This document shows, one piece after another, positions 15,671-25,330 of a stretch of DNA of 64,000 nt. This DNA comes from Selenomonas sp. AE3005. Lineage in GTDB: Bacteria > Bacillota > Negativicutes > Selenomonadales > Selenomonadaceae. Position 1 is the stretch's first letter. Each line of letters opens with the position of its first letter. The DNA is taken from NCBI RefSeq assembly GCF_905233635.1, contig NZ_CAJODG010000012.1, positions 1 through 64,000 on the forward strand, given 5' to 3'. The notes beneath the pieces are model-generated. The model searched no databases and had not been told where the DNA came from. It was given only the letters and a program-made list of their open reading frames with translations. The position numbers and the translations under genes were made by a program.

Positions 15671-16930
15671 ATGCGTTATTACCACAGCCTCATCGCAGCG
15701 GCAACAGCTGCTCTGTTTTTCCTCCCTCAGGCCGCCTTCGCCGCTCCGTCCCAGGTTTTACCGCCTGACCAGCGCACCCTGCCAGGCCGCCCGTCATTTC
15801 CGCAAAAACTTACGCAGGAAATAAATAAAAAAGCCATTCAGGCTGTGCATTTCCAATATGCCCCAGCCTATGATACCCCGTTGTCGGCAGTAGACGCCGC
15901 CCCGGAATTCATCACCATTCTCGGCCAGGCTGAGGCGACACAGGAACAGATGGTGGCCTTTATAAACCGCCGCAACCCCATGCCCAAACTGAACTGTTCC
16001 GTAAAAGATATTGTCCGCTACTACTATGAGGAGGCCTCCCTTGAAGGCGTCCGCCCCGACGTAGCCCTGTGTCAGGCCCTGAAGGAAACAGGTTTCTTTG
16101 CCTACGGCGGCGATGTATCGCCCCAACAGAATAATTTCTGTGGTCTGGGAGCCACGGGTAATCATGAGCCGGGCTACAGCTTTGACACGCCCCAGCTAGG
16201 CGTCCGGGCCCATATCCAGCACCTGCTGGTCTATACGCAATACGAACGCCCCAAGCAAAAACTGGTAGACCCCCGCTATGCGCATGTAGTGAACAACCGT
16301 CCTGACCTCCACGGCAAAGTGCACCATTGGACCAAACTAAACGGTGCCTGGGCTGTTCCCGGCAAAAACTATGGCCAGGAAATTCTCATGCTCTGGCGCG
16401 AGGCCCAGTCGCCAAACGGCTCGGACATTTCCCTGAATGCCGCTCAGCAAAAAATTACGGCCCATCCCGACAGTGCCAGCGCCTACAACTACCGGGGCAT
16501 TGTCTACTACCATAGAGAAAATTATCCTGAGGCTCAAAAAGATTTTGCTACAGCTGTCAAATTGGATGCAGCCTGCGGCGAAGCACTCTACAACAGCGCT
16601 CTCACCGCCACCAGACTGAGACAGCCCAAAGCCGCCCGCCAGCTCTATGATAACCTGCTGGCCCGGCAGCCAAACTTCAATCAGTCTTACTACAACCGCG
16701 CCCTGCTTCAATATCAGTCCCGTGATTACGACGAGGCCATTGCCGGCTTACAGCAGCTGCTGAATATCGAAAGCCGGCAGGCTGACGCCCGCAACCTCAT
16801 CGGCCTTTGTCATATTGCCCAAAAGAAATACACCGAGGCCTGGCAGGATTTTTCCGCAGCGGCAGCTATTAACTCTGCCAATATGAATGTTTTAGCCAAC
16901 CAGTTTATCTTTACGGCCTGTCTGAAATAA
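15671..16930 (+). CDS. Exported glucosaminidase with C-terminal TPR repeats
   Basis: A 419-residue secreted protein. Residues 1-24 are a Sec signal ending AFA. Residues ~105-240 form a glucosaminidase-like lysozyme domain (PF01832): the likely catalytic glutamate is in QALKETGFF and the fold signature in NNFCGLGATG. Residues ~255-410 hold four TPR repeats, with NYRGIVYYHRENYPEAQKDF as a clear example. It probably trims peptidoglycan in the envelope while the TPR part docks a partner. Combining these two modules in one chain is uncommon. AGGAGG precedes the ATG. Confidence 0.8.
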   Translation: MRYYHSLIAAATAALFFLPQAAFAAPSQVLPPDQRTLPGRPSFPQKLTQEINKKAIQAVHFQYAPAYDTPLSAVDAAPEFITILGQAEATQEQMVAFINRRNPMPKLNCSVKDIVRYYYEEASLEGVRPDVALCQALKETGFFAYGGDVSPQQNNFCGLGATGNHEPGYSFDTPQLGVRAHIQHLLVYTQYERPKQKLVDPRYAHVVNNRPDLHGKVHHWTKLNGAWAVPGKNYGQEILMLWREAQSPNGSDISLNAAQQKITAHPDSASAYNYRGIVYYHRENYPEAQKDFATAVKLDAACGEALYNSALTATRLRQPKAARQLYDNLLARQPNFNQSYYNRALLQYQSRDYDEAIAGLQQLLNIESRQADARNLIGLCHIAQKKYTEAWQDFSAAAAINSANMNVLANQFIFTACLK

Positions 16931-17009
16931 ACAATATTGGCTCAACCGGCCTGTTGCTTGTATAATTATAAGCAAGGCAATTCATTTTATATTAAAAGGA
17001 GACTTTATC

Positions 17010-17354
17010 ATGGCTTTTATTGAACCCAATCCCCTGCAGGCTGCTAACAAGGCCGAAGGCAACGGCACCATCACCATCGTCAAACTTCTGACGCCGGCTG
17101 AGCTGGACGGCAAATGCGACATGTACGCCAAGGTCATCATTCCGCCCCTCTGCTCCATCGGCGTCCACGAACATCACGGCAATACGGAAACATATCATAT
17201 CCTGTCCGGCACTGCCCTCTACAACGACAACGGCAAAGAAGTAACCATCGGCGCCGGTGCTACCACCTTCTGCCCCGACGGGGAAAAACACGGCATTGCC
17301 AACCCCTCCAAGACCGAAGATTTAGTGTTTATGGCTCTGATTATCAAGAAATAA
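17010..17354 (+). CDS. Small cupin-domain protein
   Basis: A 114-residue single-domain cupin. Metal-ligand residues fit the two cupin motifs: HEHHGNTETYHILSG early, and the histidine in DGEKHGIANPS. Such proteins act as small metal-dependent enzymes or sugar/metal-binding sensors; the function here is not assignable. AAAAGGAG precedes the ATG. It is monocistronic, with a strong bidirectional terminator at 17370-17425 shared with the LacI-type gene. Confidence 0.78.
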   Translation: MAFIEPNPLQAANKAEGNGTITIVKLLTPAELDGKCDMYAKVIIPPLCSIGVHEHHGNTETYHILSGTALYNDNGKEVTIGAGATTFCPDGEKHGIANPSKTEDLVFMALIIKK

Positions 17355-17369
17355 ATATCCGAATCATAC

Positions 17370-17425
17370 AAAAACAGCGCCCCGTTAATGACACTCAGTA
17401 TAGTCATTAACGGGGCGCTGTTTTT
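17370..17425. terminator. Bidirectional terminator between cupin and LacI-type genes
   Basis: A long near-perfect stem (AAAAACAGCGCCCCGTTAAT paired with its complement) has A-runs on the left and T-runs on the right, so it can end transcripts from both convergent genes. Confidence 0.92.
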
Positions 17426-17441
17426 GTACTGCTGACTCTTA

Positions 17442-18458
17442 TTACAAATTCTCCAAGAGTTTTATTTCATTTTTTAAAATATACGCCTCTTTATCAGGGC
17501 GCCGCCCGTGTACAAGATATTCAAAAGCCTTGTTTATAGCGGTATACCCCTGCCGGTAAGGATGTTGATATATCGTTGCTTTTATCAAACCTTTTTTCAT
17601 CATTTCCACAGTTGTCGGCACTGTATCAAAACCAATAACCAGGGGACGTTTCTCTTCCGGCAGCTGCATGACTGCCCGGCATACTCCATACGCACCAGCA
17701 GCCAATATACTTATGGCATTTATCTCGGGATGTTCCCTGAGCAGCCGGCACATCACATCATACGCCAGTATATCATCATCTTCATGCTCGATTACATCTA
17801 TCAGCTGAAAATCAGCCACTTGACACATCCGCTGTTGAAAGCCCTCCAGCCTTTGCCGATGGCCCAAAACGTTTTTACTGCCAACGACCAGAGCAATTCT
17901 GGCAGATGTCCCCAACAGGGCCTCCAGCAAAGCACAGGCCGTAGTACCGCCGCTATGATAGTCACTGCCCACATAGTAATGCTGGCCTGCTCCATCTATA
18001 TCATTGTTGACTGTAATCACCAATATCCCTTTATTCAACATATGATTAAGCTGCCGGGCAATAAGTGTGTCATTTATAGGACAGATTACCAGAGCTTGTA
18101 TTTCCGGCTCAATACGCTGCAAAATCCCCAATTGTTCCTGCACATCGTAACCCTTAACTGTATAGTATTTGATTTGCAGGCCATATATCTCATATTCACC
18201 AGCTGCCTCTTCCATACCTCTTATGACTTCATCAAAGAATTGATTTCCCTTTGCCGGTATCACTACACCAATAACCGGACACGTCTTTCTGGCAGCCAGT
18301 GCTTTGCCGGCAGGATTTGGCTGATAGCCCAATTGCCGGGCTACCTTGCGGATATTATCTGCGGTTTCCTTGCTAACCCGTCCCCGTCCATTCAGGGCTC
18401 TATCAACCGTTCCCCGGGATACACCGCAAATTTCCGCAATACTCTTCATTGTGACCAC
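17442..18458 (-). CDS. LacI-family repressor of the xylose/xyloside locus
   Basis: A LacI/GalR regulator of about 338 residues: helix-turn-helix in MKSIAEICGVSRGTVDRAL, hinge near 50-60, and a periplasmic-binding-protein-like sugar domain. The GTG at 18458 gives the classic MVTxKxIA N-terminus and has GAGGTG 7 nt upstream; an ATG at 18449 is the alternative, and the longer upstream frame is rejected. It is the last gene of the leftward xyloside operon. The two palindromes GCGTGC-N4-GCACGC at 25301-25316 and 25511-25526 are the likely operators. The effector is presumably xylose or a xyloside. Confidence 0.83.
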   Translation of the reverse strand: MVTMKSIAEICGVSRGTVDRALNGRGRVSKETADNIRKVARQLGYQPNPAGKALAARKTCPVIGVVIPAKGNQFFDEVIRGMEEAAGEYEIYGLQIKYYTVKGYDVQEQLGILQRIEPEIQALVICPINDTLIARQLNHMLNKGILVITVNNDIDGAGQHYYVGSDYHSGGTTACALLEALLGTSARIALVVGSKNVLGHRQRLEGFQQRMCQVADFQLIDVIEHEDDDILAYDVMCRLLREHPEINAISILAAGAYGVCRAVMQLPEEKRPLVIGFDTVPTTVEMMKKGLIKATIYQHPYRQGYTAINKAFEYLVHGRRPDKEAYILKNEIKLLENL

Positions 18459-18541
18459 ACCCAAACACCTCACAATCGATACATTCCTTACTAAAATATT
18501 AACAATAAAAGCCTTATTCGTCAAAATTAAGCTGCCTGACA

Positions 18542-18574
18542 ATATCAGCCTCCTCTAAATGAGAAGGCTGATAT
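18542..18574 (-). other. Stem-loop between xylosidase and LacI-type genes
   Basis: ATATCAGCCT pairs with AGGCTGATAT across a 13-nt loop directly after the xylosidase stop codon. No T-tract follows in the direction of transcription, so it may be a 3'-end stabiliser or partial attenuator that lowers regulator expression. Confidence 0.5.
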
Positions 18575-18589
18575 AAAACTATGAAATTG

Positions 18590-20206
18590 TTACTTCAATT
18601 CCTTGTAGCTGAAATAGTCAAAATCCGCCGGCAATGCGGTTCCGCTAATATCAATGCAGTTAATTCCCACAAAAGCGCCTGTAAAAAATCCGCCGCCTCT
18701 CACATAGTCATCAGACAATTTCCAGCTGTCGAGGGTTACAGGAATTTCTACAAAACTCTGCCCGTCAAAAGAATAAGCATAATGGTACACCCGGCCGCGC
18801 ACAATAACTTTAAAATGGACTGCTTTTACCTCCGGCGGTACAGGAATCTCCTTCCCTGCCAGGGGCATAGAAAAGCTGCCATTATCTGCTGTAACCAAAT
18901 CAATAACCCGGCCTTTTTTCTCGTTCCAGGTGACATGGACGCTGCTCCAGTTTTCCGTATTGTAATAACAGGTAAGACCTGCCATCTGTTGGAAAGATTC
19001 CGGCTGGAATTCCACACTTGTCTGGGCATCGAAACTAAAAGCCTGCCACCGCCGTGCCACATGCGCCTGCGTGAATTTCGACTGCAGGGATTCGCGGCCG
19101 TACAGGCGCAGGAACCCTGGACGGGCAGTAAGGCTGCCCAAATGCTCACTGAAAGGGATACGCAGTGTCTGGAAGTTAATGTTTAAGGTTTCCTTATCGA
19201 AATCATCGCGTTCTTCGTAAGTCGGTGCCCATTCCTGCTGAGGAAGGTCAGGTGCTGCAACTTCCTGGGCTCCCTGCCGGCCGCCAACTACTACCGGCCA
19301 GCCGTCCTGCCACTCTATTTTTTGAATAGCGGTTTCTCTGCCCAACGGACAATAGGCGTGCTGCTCACGTTCGCGGCTGGGGAAACCGGCAGGAGCAGGC
19401 AGCGGTCTGCCCGTCAGGTGTGCTAAGTACCACTGGCCGTTTTGGGTTTCGACCAGTGAGGCATGGCCACATTTTTGCAGGGGATTATGAACATCTTGCC
19501 AAGCCGAAAGCAACGGATAGTCCGGCTGGACTTCATAAGGGCCATGAATATTACTGCTGCGAGCGATGGTCTCGGAATGCTGATACGTCGTGCCGCCTTC
19601 AGCGGTCATGAGGTAATACATATCGTTGATATAGTAAAGGTGGGGACCTTCGGTGTAGGCAATGTCAGTGCCCTTATAAATGATTTCCGGCTTGCCGATA
19701 AGTTTTTCTTCGGCTGCGGAATATTCCTGCAGGGCAATGCCATAGAAATTATGATGATATACGCGCTGATCCCAGTACATATTGACCAGATATTTTTTCC
19801 CGCTGGGGTCATGGAACAGGGAGGCATCAAAGCCGGCGCCGTTCAGGAGTACCGGTTTTGACCAGGGGCCGTGAATGTCTTCGGTGGTGGTCAGGTAGTT
19901 GTGGCAATCCTTCCACATGCCATCTACTACCTTTACATCGGTGTAAATGAGCCAGAACTTGCCATCGGCATAGGAAAGGTCAGGTGCCCAGATGCCGCCG
20001 GAATCCGGATTGCCTTTCATATCCAGAAATTCCGTGGTGGAAAGGGGATGGGCAACGAGGTGCCAATGCACCAAATCTTTGGAATGATGAATCTGCACAC
20101 CGGGGAACCACTCGAAGGTGGAGGTGGCAATATAGTAGTCATCGCCTGCCCGAACAATGCTGGGGTCGGGGTTAAAGCCTTTTAATATGGGATTTTGAAT
20201 GTTCAT
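18590..20206 (-). CDS. xynB: GH43 beta-xylosidase / alpha-arabinofuranosidase
   Basis: Cytoplasmic enzyme releasing xylose from short xylo-oligosaccharides. At 538 residues it has the length and, from memory, near-identical sequence to the S. ruminantium beta-xylosidase. The catalytic base is Asp14 (FNPDPS), the acid Glu186 (AYTEGPH) and the third carboxylate Asp127 (AGFDASLF). The five-blade propeller spans ~1-325, followed by a beta-sandwich domain closing the active site. No signal peptide is seen, so substrates must be imported, which suits the GPH transporter directly upstream. GGAGA precedes the ATG. Confidence 0.95.
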   Translation of the reverse strand: MNIQNPILKGFNPDPSIVRAGDDYYIATSTFEWFPGVQIHHSKDLVHWHLVAHPLSTTEFLDMKGNPDSGGIWAPDLSYADGKFWLIYTDVKVVDGMWKDCHNYLTTTEDIHGPWSKPVLLNGAGFDASLFHDPSGKKYLVNMYWDQRVYHHNFYGIALQEYSAAEEKLIGKPEIIYKGTDIAYTEGPHLYYINDMYYLMTAEGGTTYQHSETIARSSNIHGPYEVQPDYPLLSAWQDVHNPLQKCGHASLVETQNGQWYLAHLTGRPLPAPAGFPSREREQHAYCPLGRETAIQKIEWQDGWPVVVGGRQGAQEVAAPDLPQQEWAPTYEERDDFDKETLNINFQTLRIPFSEHLGSLTARPGFLRLYGRESLQSKFTQAHVARRWQAFSFDAQTSVEFQPESFQQMAGLTCYYNTENWSSVHVTWNEKKGRVIDLVTADNGSFSMPLAGKEIPVPPEVKAVHFKVIVRGRVYHYAYSFDGQSFVEIPVTLDSWKLSDDYVRGGGFFTGAFVGINCIDISGTALPADFDYFSYKELK

Positions 20207-20233
20207 CTTGAAGTCTCCAATCTAAACACGTTT

Positions 20234-21649
20234 TTACAAGGTGCTGGCAGCCAGCTGACCGTCATCTGTGGAATGATTTTCCTGCTGGTGACGCTGTTCC
20301 AGTTCGGTAATGATCTGATGATAGCGTTTATCGTCAAGACCATAGAAGCAGATATCAACAAAGGCCAAAACGAGGAAAATAATGGGGATGATGGTGCTGG
20401 TCAGCAAAATACCTTCCAGAGCTTCCGGTGTCTGTACCTGATTGGCCACATAGCCGAAGTGAGCCAGCATAAAGCCGGGGACAATGCCGCCGAGTGCCAG
20501 GCCAAATTTGAAGAAGAAGCCGATGATGGCATAAATCATACCGCTCAGGCGCTTGCCGGTTTTGTATTCGCCATATTCGATGGTTTCGGGAATCAGCGCC
20601 CACATAAAGCCGCCGGCGACGATAATGCCGCAGGAGCCGATGAAGCGGGCAACCATGATAGCCGTGATGTTTTCAGCAGGCACAACATAGGTAACGGCAC
20701 AGCCGATAATACCCAGAGCGAGGGAAATGCGCAAGAGATTAATCTTGCCGACTAATTTATTGAACGTGGGGACGAGGGGAAGCAGGAAAAATGCGGGCAG
20801 GGTACCGATGAGACCGAACCACTGAATGAGGTCAGGACGGTTGCAATTGTAGGTGATGAAGTAGGTGCCGATGGAGTTCATTACGGCCATCATACCAAAG
20901 AGGATGATGAAGAACAAGCTCAGGACAACCAGGGGACGGTTTACCTTGAACTGTTTGAACACATCGACGAAGCGGAGTTTTTCCTCATTGGAGGGGTCAA
21001 TCTGAATGCGCTCTTTGGTCTGGGAGAAGCAGTAGAGCAGCAAGAGGGCGCCGACAACGCTGTAAAGGCCCATGGTTACCTGCCAGCCAAAGCGGGATTC
21101 CTCACCGGTATAGCTGCCGGAAATCATGGTGACGAGAACGGGGATGCCAAAGGAAACGATAAGACCGCCTAAGTTGGCGCAGAGCATGCGGATGGAGGTC
21201 ATGCTGACAACTTCCTTGTTGTCACGGGTCATAGCGGCAGTCAGTGCACCATAGGGGATATTGATGGTGGTGTATACCAAAGAGAGCCCGATGTAGGTTG
21301 CATAAGCATAGATGATGCTGGCTCCTTTAGACAGTGCCGGGGTGCTGAAGCAGAGAATGCCCAGCACAGCAAAGGGGAATGCACCGTAGAGGAGATAGGG
21401 ACGGAACTTGCCGTACTTAAATGTATGCTTATCGACGAAGGTGCCGACAATGGGGTCGACAATGGCATCCATTACACGCACAACCAAAAACATGGTCGCA
21501 ACAATTTCTGCGGGCAGCCCATAGACATTGGTGTAGAAAAACAGCAGATAACTGCAGACCGTAGTGTAGATGAGGTTGCAGGCCAAATCGCCCATGGCGT
21601 AACCTGTTTTTTCCCGCATTGACAGTTTGTAATTTTTAAATGCATCCAT
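20234..21649 (-). CDS. GPH-family xyloside transporter (XynP/XynT type)
   Basis: A 471-residue inner-membrane symporter of the glycoside-pentoside-hexuronide family with about 12 membrane segments. Signatures include the N-terminal EKTGYAMGDLACN, DAIVDPIVGTFVD after helix 2, and GKFRPYLL. It sits immediately before the xylosidase gene (27-bp gap), so import of xylobiose or other xylo-oligosaccharides with H+ or Na+ is the likely role. The last ~25 residues form a charged cytoplasmic tail rich in His and Gln. AAAGGAG precedes the ATG. Confidence 0.88.
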   Translation of the reverse strand: MDAFKNYKLSMREKTGYAMGDLACNLIYTTVCSYLLFFYTNVYGLPAEIVATMFLVVRVMDAIVDPIVGTFVDKHTFKYGKFRPYLLYGAFPFAVLGILCFSTPALSKGASIIYAYATYIGLSLVYTTINIPYGALTAAMTRDNKEVVSMTSIRMLCANLGGLIVSFGIPVLVTMISGSYTGEESRFGWQVTMGLYSVVGALLLLYCFSQTKERIQIDPSNEEKLRFVDVFKQFKVNRPLVVLSLFFIILFGMMAVMNSIGTYFITYNCNRPDLIQWFGLIGTLPAFFLLPLVPTFNKLVGKINLLRISLALGIIGCAVTYVVPAENITAIMVARFIGSCGIIVAGGFMWALIPETIEYGEYKTGKRLSGMIYAIIGFFFKFGLALGGIVPGFMLAHFGYVANQVQTPEALEGILLTSTIIPIIFLVLAFVDICFYGLDDKRYHQIITELEQRHQQENHSTDDGQLAASTL

Positions 21650-21669
21650 GTAGTGTTCTCCTTTCGTTT

Positions 21670-22293
21670 TTACAAAGAGAGGTTTTCGCCTTTCAGGCCA
21701 ATCCAGGCGCCGGATTTATCCAGACCGCTTTCTTCATGGGCGATAAGCCATTTGTTTTCGGCAAAGAGCAAACGTTCTTCGCCCTGTGCTTTCGTGGTAT
21801 CTTCGGTAAGTTCCTCATTGGTGTGCCGCGGCAGAACTACGCCGCAGCGGAATTCTTTGCCGTCAACGCCGCAGGGGGCAAAGTGCAGGGTCGTGGCATA
21901 AAGTTCCACAGCCGTCCCGGCAGGCACCAAGAAGCATTCGACGTTTTCCGTATCATAGGTATAATCGTTTAGGTCAATATCCTGCTGGAGTCCGACCATC
22001 AGGACAAGGTCGGTGGCGGCGATGTCGATTTCCGAGCTGCGGTGATATTCCAACGCATTGAGCTTGTTGTTCCAGCCGCTGCAATGACCAAATTCTACCG
22101 GCATCTGGCCGTAAATATCGTTTTCCATGGTCTTGTATAGGGGCAGCTGTTCAAATTCAGCTACCGACGGTTCGTAAACCACTTCCCCCTGTGCCGTTAC
22201 GGGATGGGCATTGATGGCATTTACAAAAGCCTGCGTATCGACATCCAAAACGCGGCCATAGATGTTGAATTCTTTATCCATTACTGTTCTCAT
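21670..22293 (-). CDS. DUF4867-type protein in the xylose operon
   Basis: A 207-residue soluble protein that I place in DUF4867 by overall pattern; no enzyme is known to me for it. Features such as CFLVPAGTAVELYATTLHFAPC look like a cupin-like beta barrel, hinting at a sugar-binding or epimerase-like function. The ATG at 22293 follows GAGGTG; a longer in-frame start is less likely. It lies between two sugar transporters in an operon with xylB, so a role in pentose handling is inferred from position only. Confidence 0.65.
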   Translation of the reverse strand: MRTVMDKEFNIYGRVLDVDTQAFVNAINAHPVTAQGEVVYEPSVAEFEQLPLYKTMENDIYGQMPVEFGHCSGWNNKLNALEYHRSSEIDIAATDLVLMVGLQQDIDLNDYTYDTENVECFLVPAGTAVELYATTLHFAPCGVDGKEFRCGVVLPRHTNEELTEDTTKAQGEERLLFAENKWLIAHEESGLDKSGAWIGLKGENLSL

Positions 22294-22316
22294 TGTTAAC
22301 ACCTCATTCATTATAA

Positions 22317-23732
22317 TCAAACACCGATATTTCTCAGTTTTTTACCTGCCATGAGATTCTGTTCAATTTTTTCCAGGGAAACATTCTTGGTCTCCGGCAC
22401 ATAATACATGGTCAAAGCGATGAACAGACCGTTAAGTACAGCATAGAGCCAGAACGTATGGGCAGAACCCAGCGTATCAACCAGGGAAAGGAAGGTCGCA
22501 CCCACGATGGCGCAGGTAATCCAGTTGGTCATAGTAGAGCAGGCAATGCCGAATTCACGGCTCTTTAAGGGCTGGATTTCGGAGCAAAGCACCCAGACAA
22601 TCGGGCCGGCGCTCATGCCGAAACCGGCAATGCTGACCATAGTCATGATGGCAGCCAGATAGGATACGCTGATGGGGGCATTGCCAGTTTCGAGCAGGGA
22701 CATGCAGACGCCTACTATAGCCATGGCAATGGCCATAACGGCAAAACCAACTTTGAGGGCAGGTTTGCGGCCGGATTTATCCACCATCCAGATGGCAATA
22801 AACGTGGACAGCGTGAATACAATACCGTTGATTACAGTACCAATCATCTGTTCTTCCGTAGTAGAGAAACCAGCTAAACTCAGGATTTTGGGGGAATAAT
22901 ACATGATGACATTAAAGCCGGTGAATTGCTGCATGGCCTGCAAAAGTACGCCTAAGAATACCGCACGGCGCACATTGCTGTTAGTCTTAAACAGCTGCCA
23001 GCCGGCTTGTTTTACCTTCAGCGATTCCTCAATATCAGCCATTTCCTCATGGGCTGCCTGAGGATCGGGATTAAGGCTTTGAATGACTGTATCGGCCTCT
23101 TCCTTGCGGCCAACAGCTGCGAGCCAGCGGGGACTGTCGGGGAGTTTTACTACGGTAAGAATCAATACCACAGCGGGGATGGCGATAACAGTCAGCATCA
23201 TGCGCCAGTTGCCGGTATAACTGAATGCTGTATCGGAAAGAAAGGCGGCGAGAATACCTACCGTGACCATGAGCTGGTAACCGGAAATCACCTTGCCGCG
23301 GGCATTTTTATCGGCCATTTCAGCCAGATAAAGCGGAGCGGTATAAGAGGCAATGCCTACGGAAAGGCCCAGAATCAGACGAGCGGCAATCAGCATATCG
23401 GCGCTGCCAGCCAGGCCTGAACCTACAGAACCGGCAATGAACAGCGCGGCACCAATCACGAGGCTCTTTTTGCGGCCAATAGCTTTGGCCATGAAGGAGG
23501 CACAAATCGCACCGACAGCCGCGCCTACCATCATGGAGCTTACCACCCATTCCTGGGCACTGCTGGAAAGATTCCATTCCTGGCTGATAAACGGCAGGGC
23601 ACCGGAAATAACGCCCTGATCCAAGCCAAAAAGAAGGCCTGCCATACCGGCAGCAAAGTAAATGAAAAATTTAAGTCGGGAAGCCTGTTTTTCTAAAGCG
23701 GTTTTTTCAATTACCGATGCAATGTTTTCCAC
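22317..23732 (-). CDS. Sugar-porter MFS transporter, probable D-xylose/H+ symporter
   Basis: A 471-residue member of the MFS sugar-porter family (XylE/AraE/GalP type) with 12 membrane segments. Family signatures: GLLFGLDQGVISGAL in helix 1, GRKKSLVIG between helices 2 and 3, PDSPRWL before the central loop, QQFTGFNVIMYYSP in helix 7, and PETKNVSLE near the end. Downstream of xylB, it is the likely D-xylose importer. The GTG at 23732 is chosen since AAGGGGA sits 8 nt upstream; an ATG at 23756 is possible. Confidence 0.88.
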   Translation of the reverse strand: MENIASVIEKTALEKQASRLKFFIYFAAGMAGLLFGLDQGVISGALPFISQEWNLSSSAQEWVVSSMMVGAAVGAICASFMAKAIGRKKSLVIGAALFIAGSVGSGLAGSADMLIAARLILGLSVGIASYTAPLYLAEMADKNARGKVISGYQLMVTVGILAAFLSDTAFSYTGNWRMMLTVIAIPAVVLILTVVKLPDSPRWLAAVGRKEEADTVIQSLNPDPQAAHEEMADIEESLKVKQAGWQLFKTNSNVRRAVFLGVLLQAMQQFTGFNVIMYYSPKILSLAGFSTTEEQMIGTVINGIVFTLSTFIAIWMVDKSGRKPALKVGFAVMAIAMAIVGVCMSLLETGNAPISVSYLAAIMTMVSIAGFGMSAGPIVWVLCSEIQPLKSREFGIACSTMTNWITCAIVGATFLSLVDTLGSAHTFWLYAVLNGLFIALTMYYVPETKNVSLEKIEQNLMAGKKLRNIGV

Positions 23733-23770
23733 GGTAACAATCCCCTTTCTTTCCATAAAGAAATGAAAAT

Positions 23771-25264
23771 TTACAAAGCAGCTAATTCTCCATAGCACTC
23801 TTTAAGCTGGTTATAGAGTTTGTTGTACAGCTTATGTACCTTGCCATAATATTCATGAGCATCTTGTTTGGGCTGACAGACCGAAGCGGTACCGACAAAT
23901 CTCCGGCAGGCCGTGGGCACATCTTCATAGACGCCAGCCGCCACGCCTGCTAAAATAGCAGCTCCCAAAACAGCTCCGCCGCCTTCATTGCCGACCTTTA
24001 CCGGACAGCCGTACATATTGGCCAGCATCTGCCGCCACAGGGGACTCTTGCTGCCGCCGCCGCAGGCCATCATATCCTTGACCTTGATGTTCATTTCCTG
24101 CAAAATGTTCCAGCAGTCGAGCAGGGAGAAACTTACACCTTCCATAACGGCACGCAGCATATCGGCACGCTTATGCATAGCAGAAAGGCCAAAAAACACA
24201 CCCCGGCAGTCCGGGTTGAGGTGCGGTGTACGTTCCCCCATAAGGTAGGGCAGGTAAATCAGGCGGCGGCTGCCACGTGGAACACCGGCAATGGCCTGAT
24301 TGATGGCATCAAAATCCAGATTTTCCGCCAAATTTTCCCGGAACCATTTCAAAGAAAGGCCAGCTGCCTGTGTAACGCCCATGACATGCCAGCAGCCTGG
24401 CACTGCGCAGCAGAATGTATGTACCCTTCCCCGCGGGTCGATAACAGGGTTATTAGTATGGGCAAAAACCACACCGCTTGTACCGATGGTGGTAAAGGCC
24501 TTGCCTTCTTCCACAATGCCTGTCCCCACAGCCGCGGCAGCATTATCTCCGGCACCGCCGGCAACAACGCAATTTACGGAAAGGCCGGTTCTCTGTGCAA
24601 ATTCTGTAGAGATATGTCCGGTGACTTCCGGTGATTCAAAGACCTGCGGCAAAAGATTTTCATCAATGTCCAGCTTTTGCAGGATTTCCTTGGACCAGCA
24701 GCGGTTAGGAACATCCAAAAGCTGCATACCGCTGGCATCGGAAACCTCCGTGGCATATTCGCCGGTCATCACAAAGCGTACATAATCCTTCGGTAGCAGG
24801 ATATGGCGGCAGTTGGCGTAATTTTTCGGCTCATGATTACGCACCCAAAGAATCTTGGAGGCCGTAAAGCCTGTAAGTGCCGGATTAGCGGTAATTTCAA
24901 TAAGACGCTTGGCACCGACTTTAGCCGTGATTTCCTCACACTCAGCAGCTGTTCTTTGGTCACACCAGATGATAGCCGGCCGTATGACTTCGTTGGCCTC
25001 ATTAAGCATCACCAGGCCATGCATTTGCCCGGAAAGACCAATTCCTTTTATATCTTCGGCATTTACCCGGCTTTTAGCTATCACTTCGCGAATGGTACTG
25101 GCCGCAGCCTCTTCCCAGTCCTGCGGATTTTGTTCGGCCCAGCCGTTTTGGGGCTGATACAACGGGTAGTCAGCAGAAGCCTCAGCCACAGGACGGCACT
25201 CCTCATCATAGAGCACGGTCTTGGTTGCAGAAGTTCCCACGTCCACACCAATCAAGTAATTCAT
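23771..25264 (-). CDS. xylB: Xylulokinase
   Basis: A 497-residue FGGY-family kinase, phosphorylating D-xylulose to D-xylulose 5-phosphate for the pentose-phosphate pathway. Visible motifs: GVDVGTSATKTVLYD at the N-terminus, SGQMHGLV (XylB sugar site), GGAGDNAAAAVGTG, and MACGGGSKSPLWRQMLA near 400 with the ATP-binding GGGS. It is the first gene of the leftward operon. AGGAGG precedes the ATG, and a promoter with an operator just downstream lies at 25301-25359. No xylA is present in the window; the divergent isomerase-like gene may fill that place. Confidence 0.92.
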   Translation of the reverse strand: MNYLIGVDVGTSATKTVLYDEECRPVAEASADYPLYQPQNGWAEQNPQDWEEAAASTIREVIAKSRVNAEDIKGIGLSGQMHGLVMLNEANEVIRPAIIWCDQRTAAECEEITAKVGAKRLIEITANPALTGFTASKILWVRNHEPKNYANCRHILLPKDYVRFVMTGEYATEVSDASGMQLLDVPNRCWSKEILQKLDIDENLLPQVFESPEVTGHISTEFAQRTGLSVNCVVAGGAGDNAAAAVGTGIVEEGKAFTTIGTSGVVFAHTNNPVIDPRGRVHTFCCAVPGCWHVMGVTQAAGLSLKWFRENLAENLDFDAINQAIAGVPRGSRRLIYLPYLMGERTPHLNPDCRGVFFGLSAMHKRADMLRAVMEGVSFSLLDCWNILQEMNIKVKDMMACGGGSKSPLWRQMLANMYGCPVKVGNEGGGAVLGAAILAGVAAGVYEDVPTACRRFVGTASVCQPKQDAHEYYGKVHKLYNKLYNQLKECYGELAAL

Positions 25265-25300
25265 TTCAAGTTCCTCCTAAAACATTCTGTTGCCTCTCTT

Positions 25301-25316
25301 GTGTGCTTGTGCACGC
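25301..25316. promoter_or_regulatory. LacI-type operator O1 (xylB operon)
   Basis: GTGTGCTTGTGCACGC, an inverted repeat with one mismatch, lies just downstream of the xylB promoter's -10 box. It shares the half-site GCACGC and 4-bp centre with operator O2 on the other side of the divergent gap, in opposite orientation. Confidence 0.75.
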
Positions 25317-25330
25317 AAAGCACTGTAATC

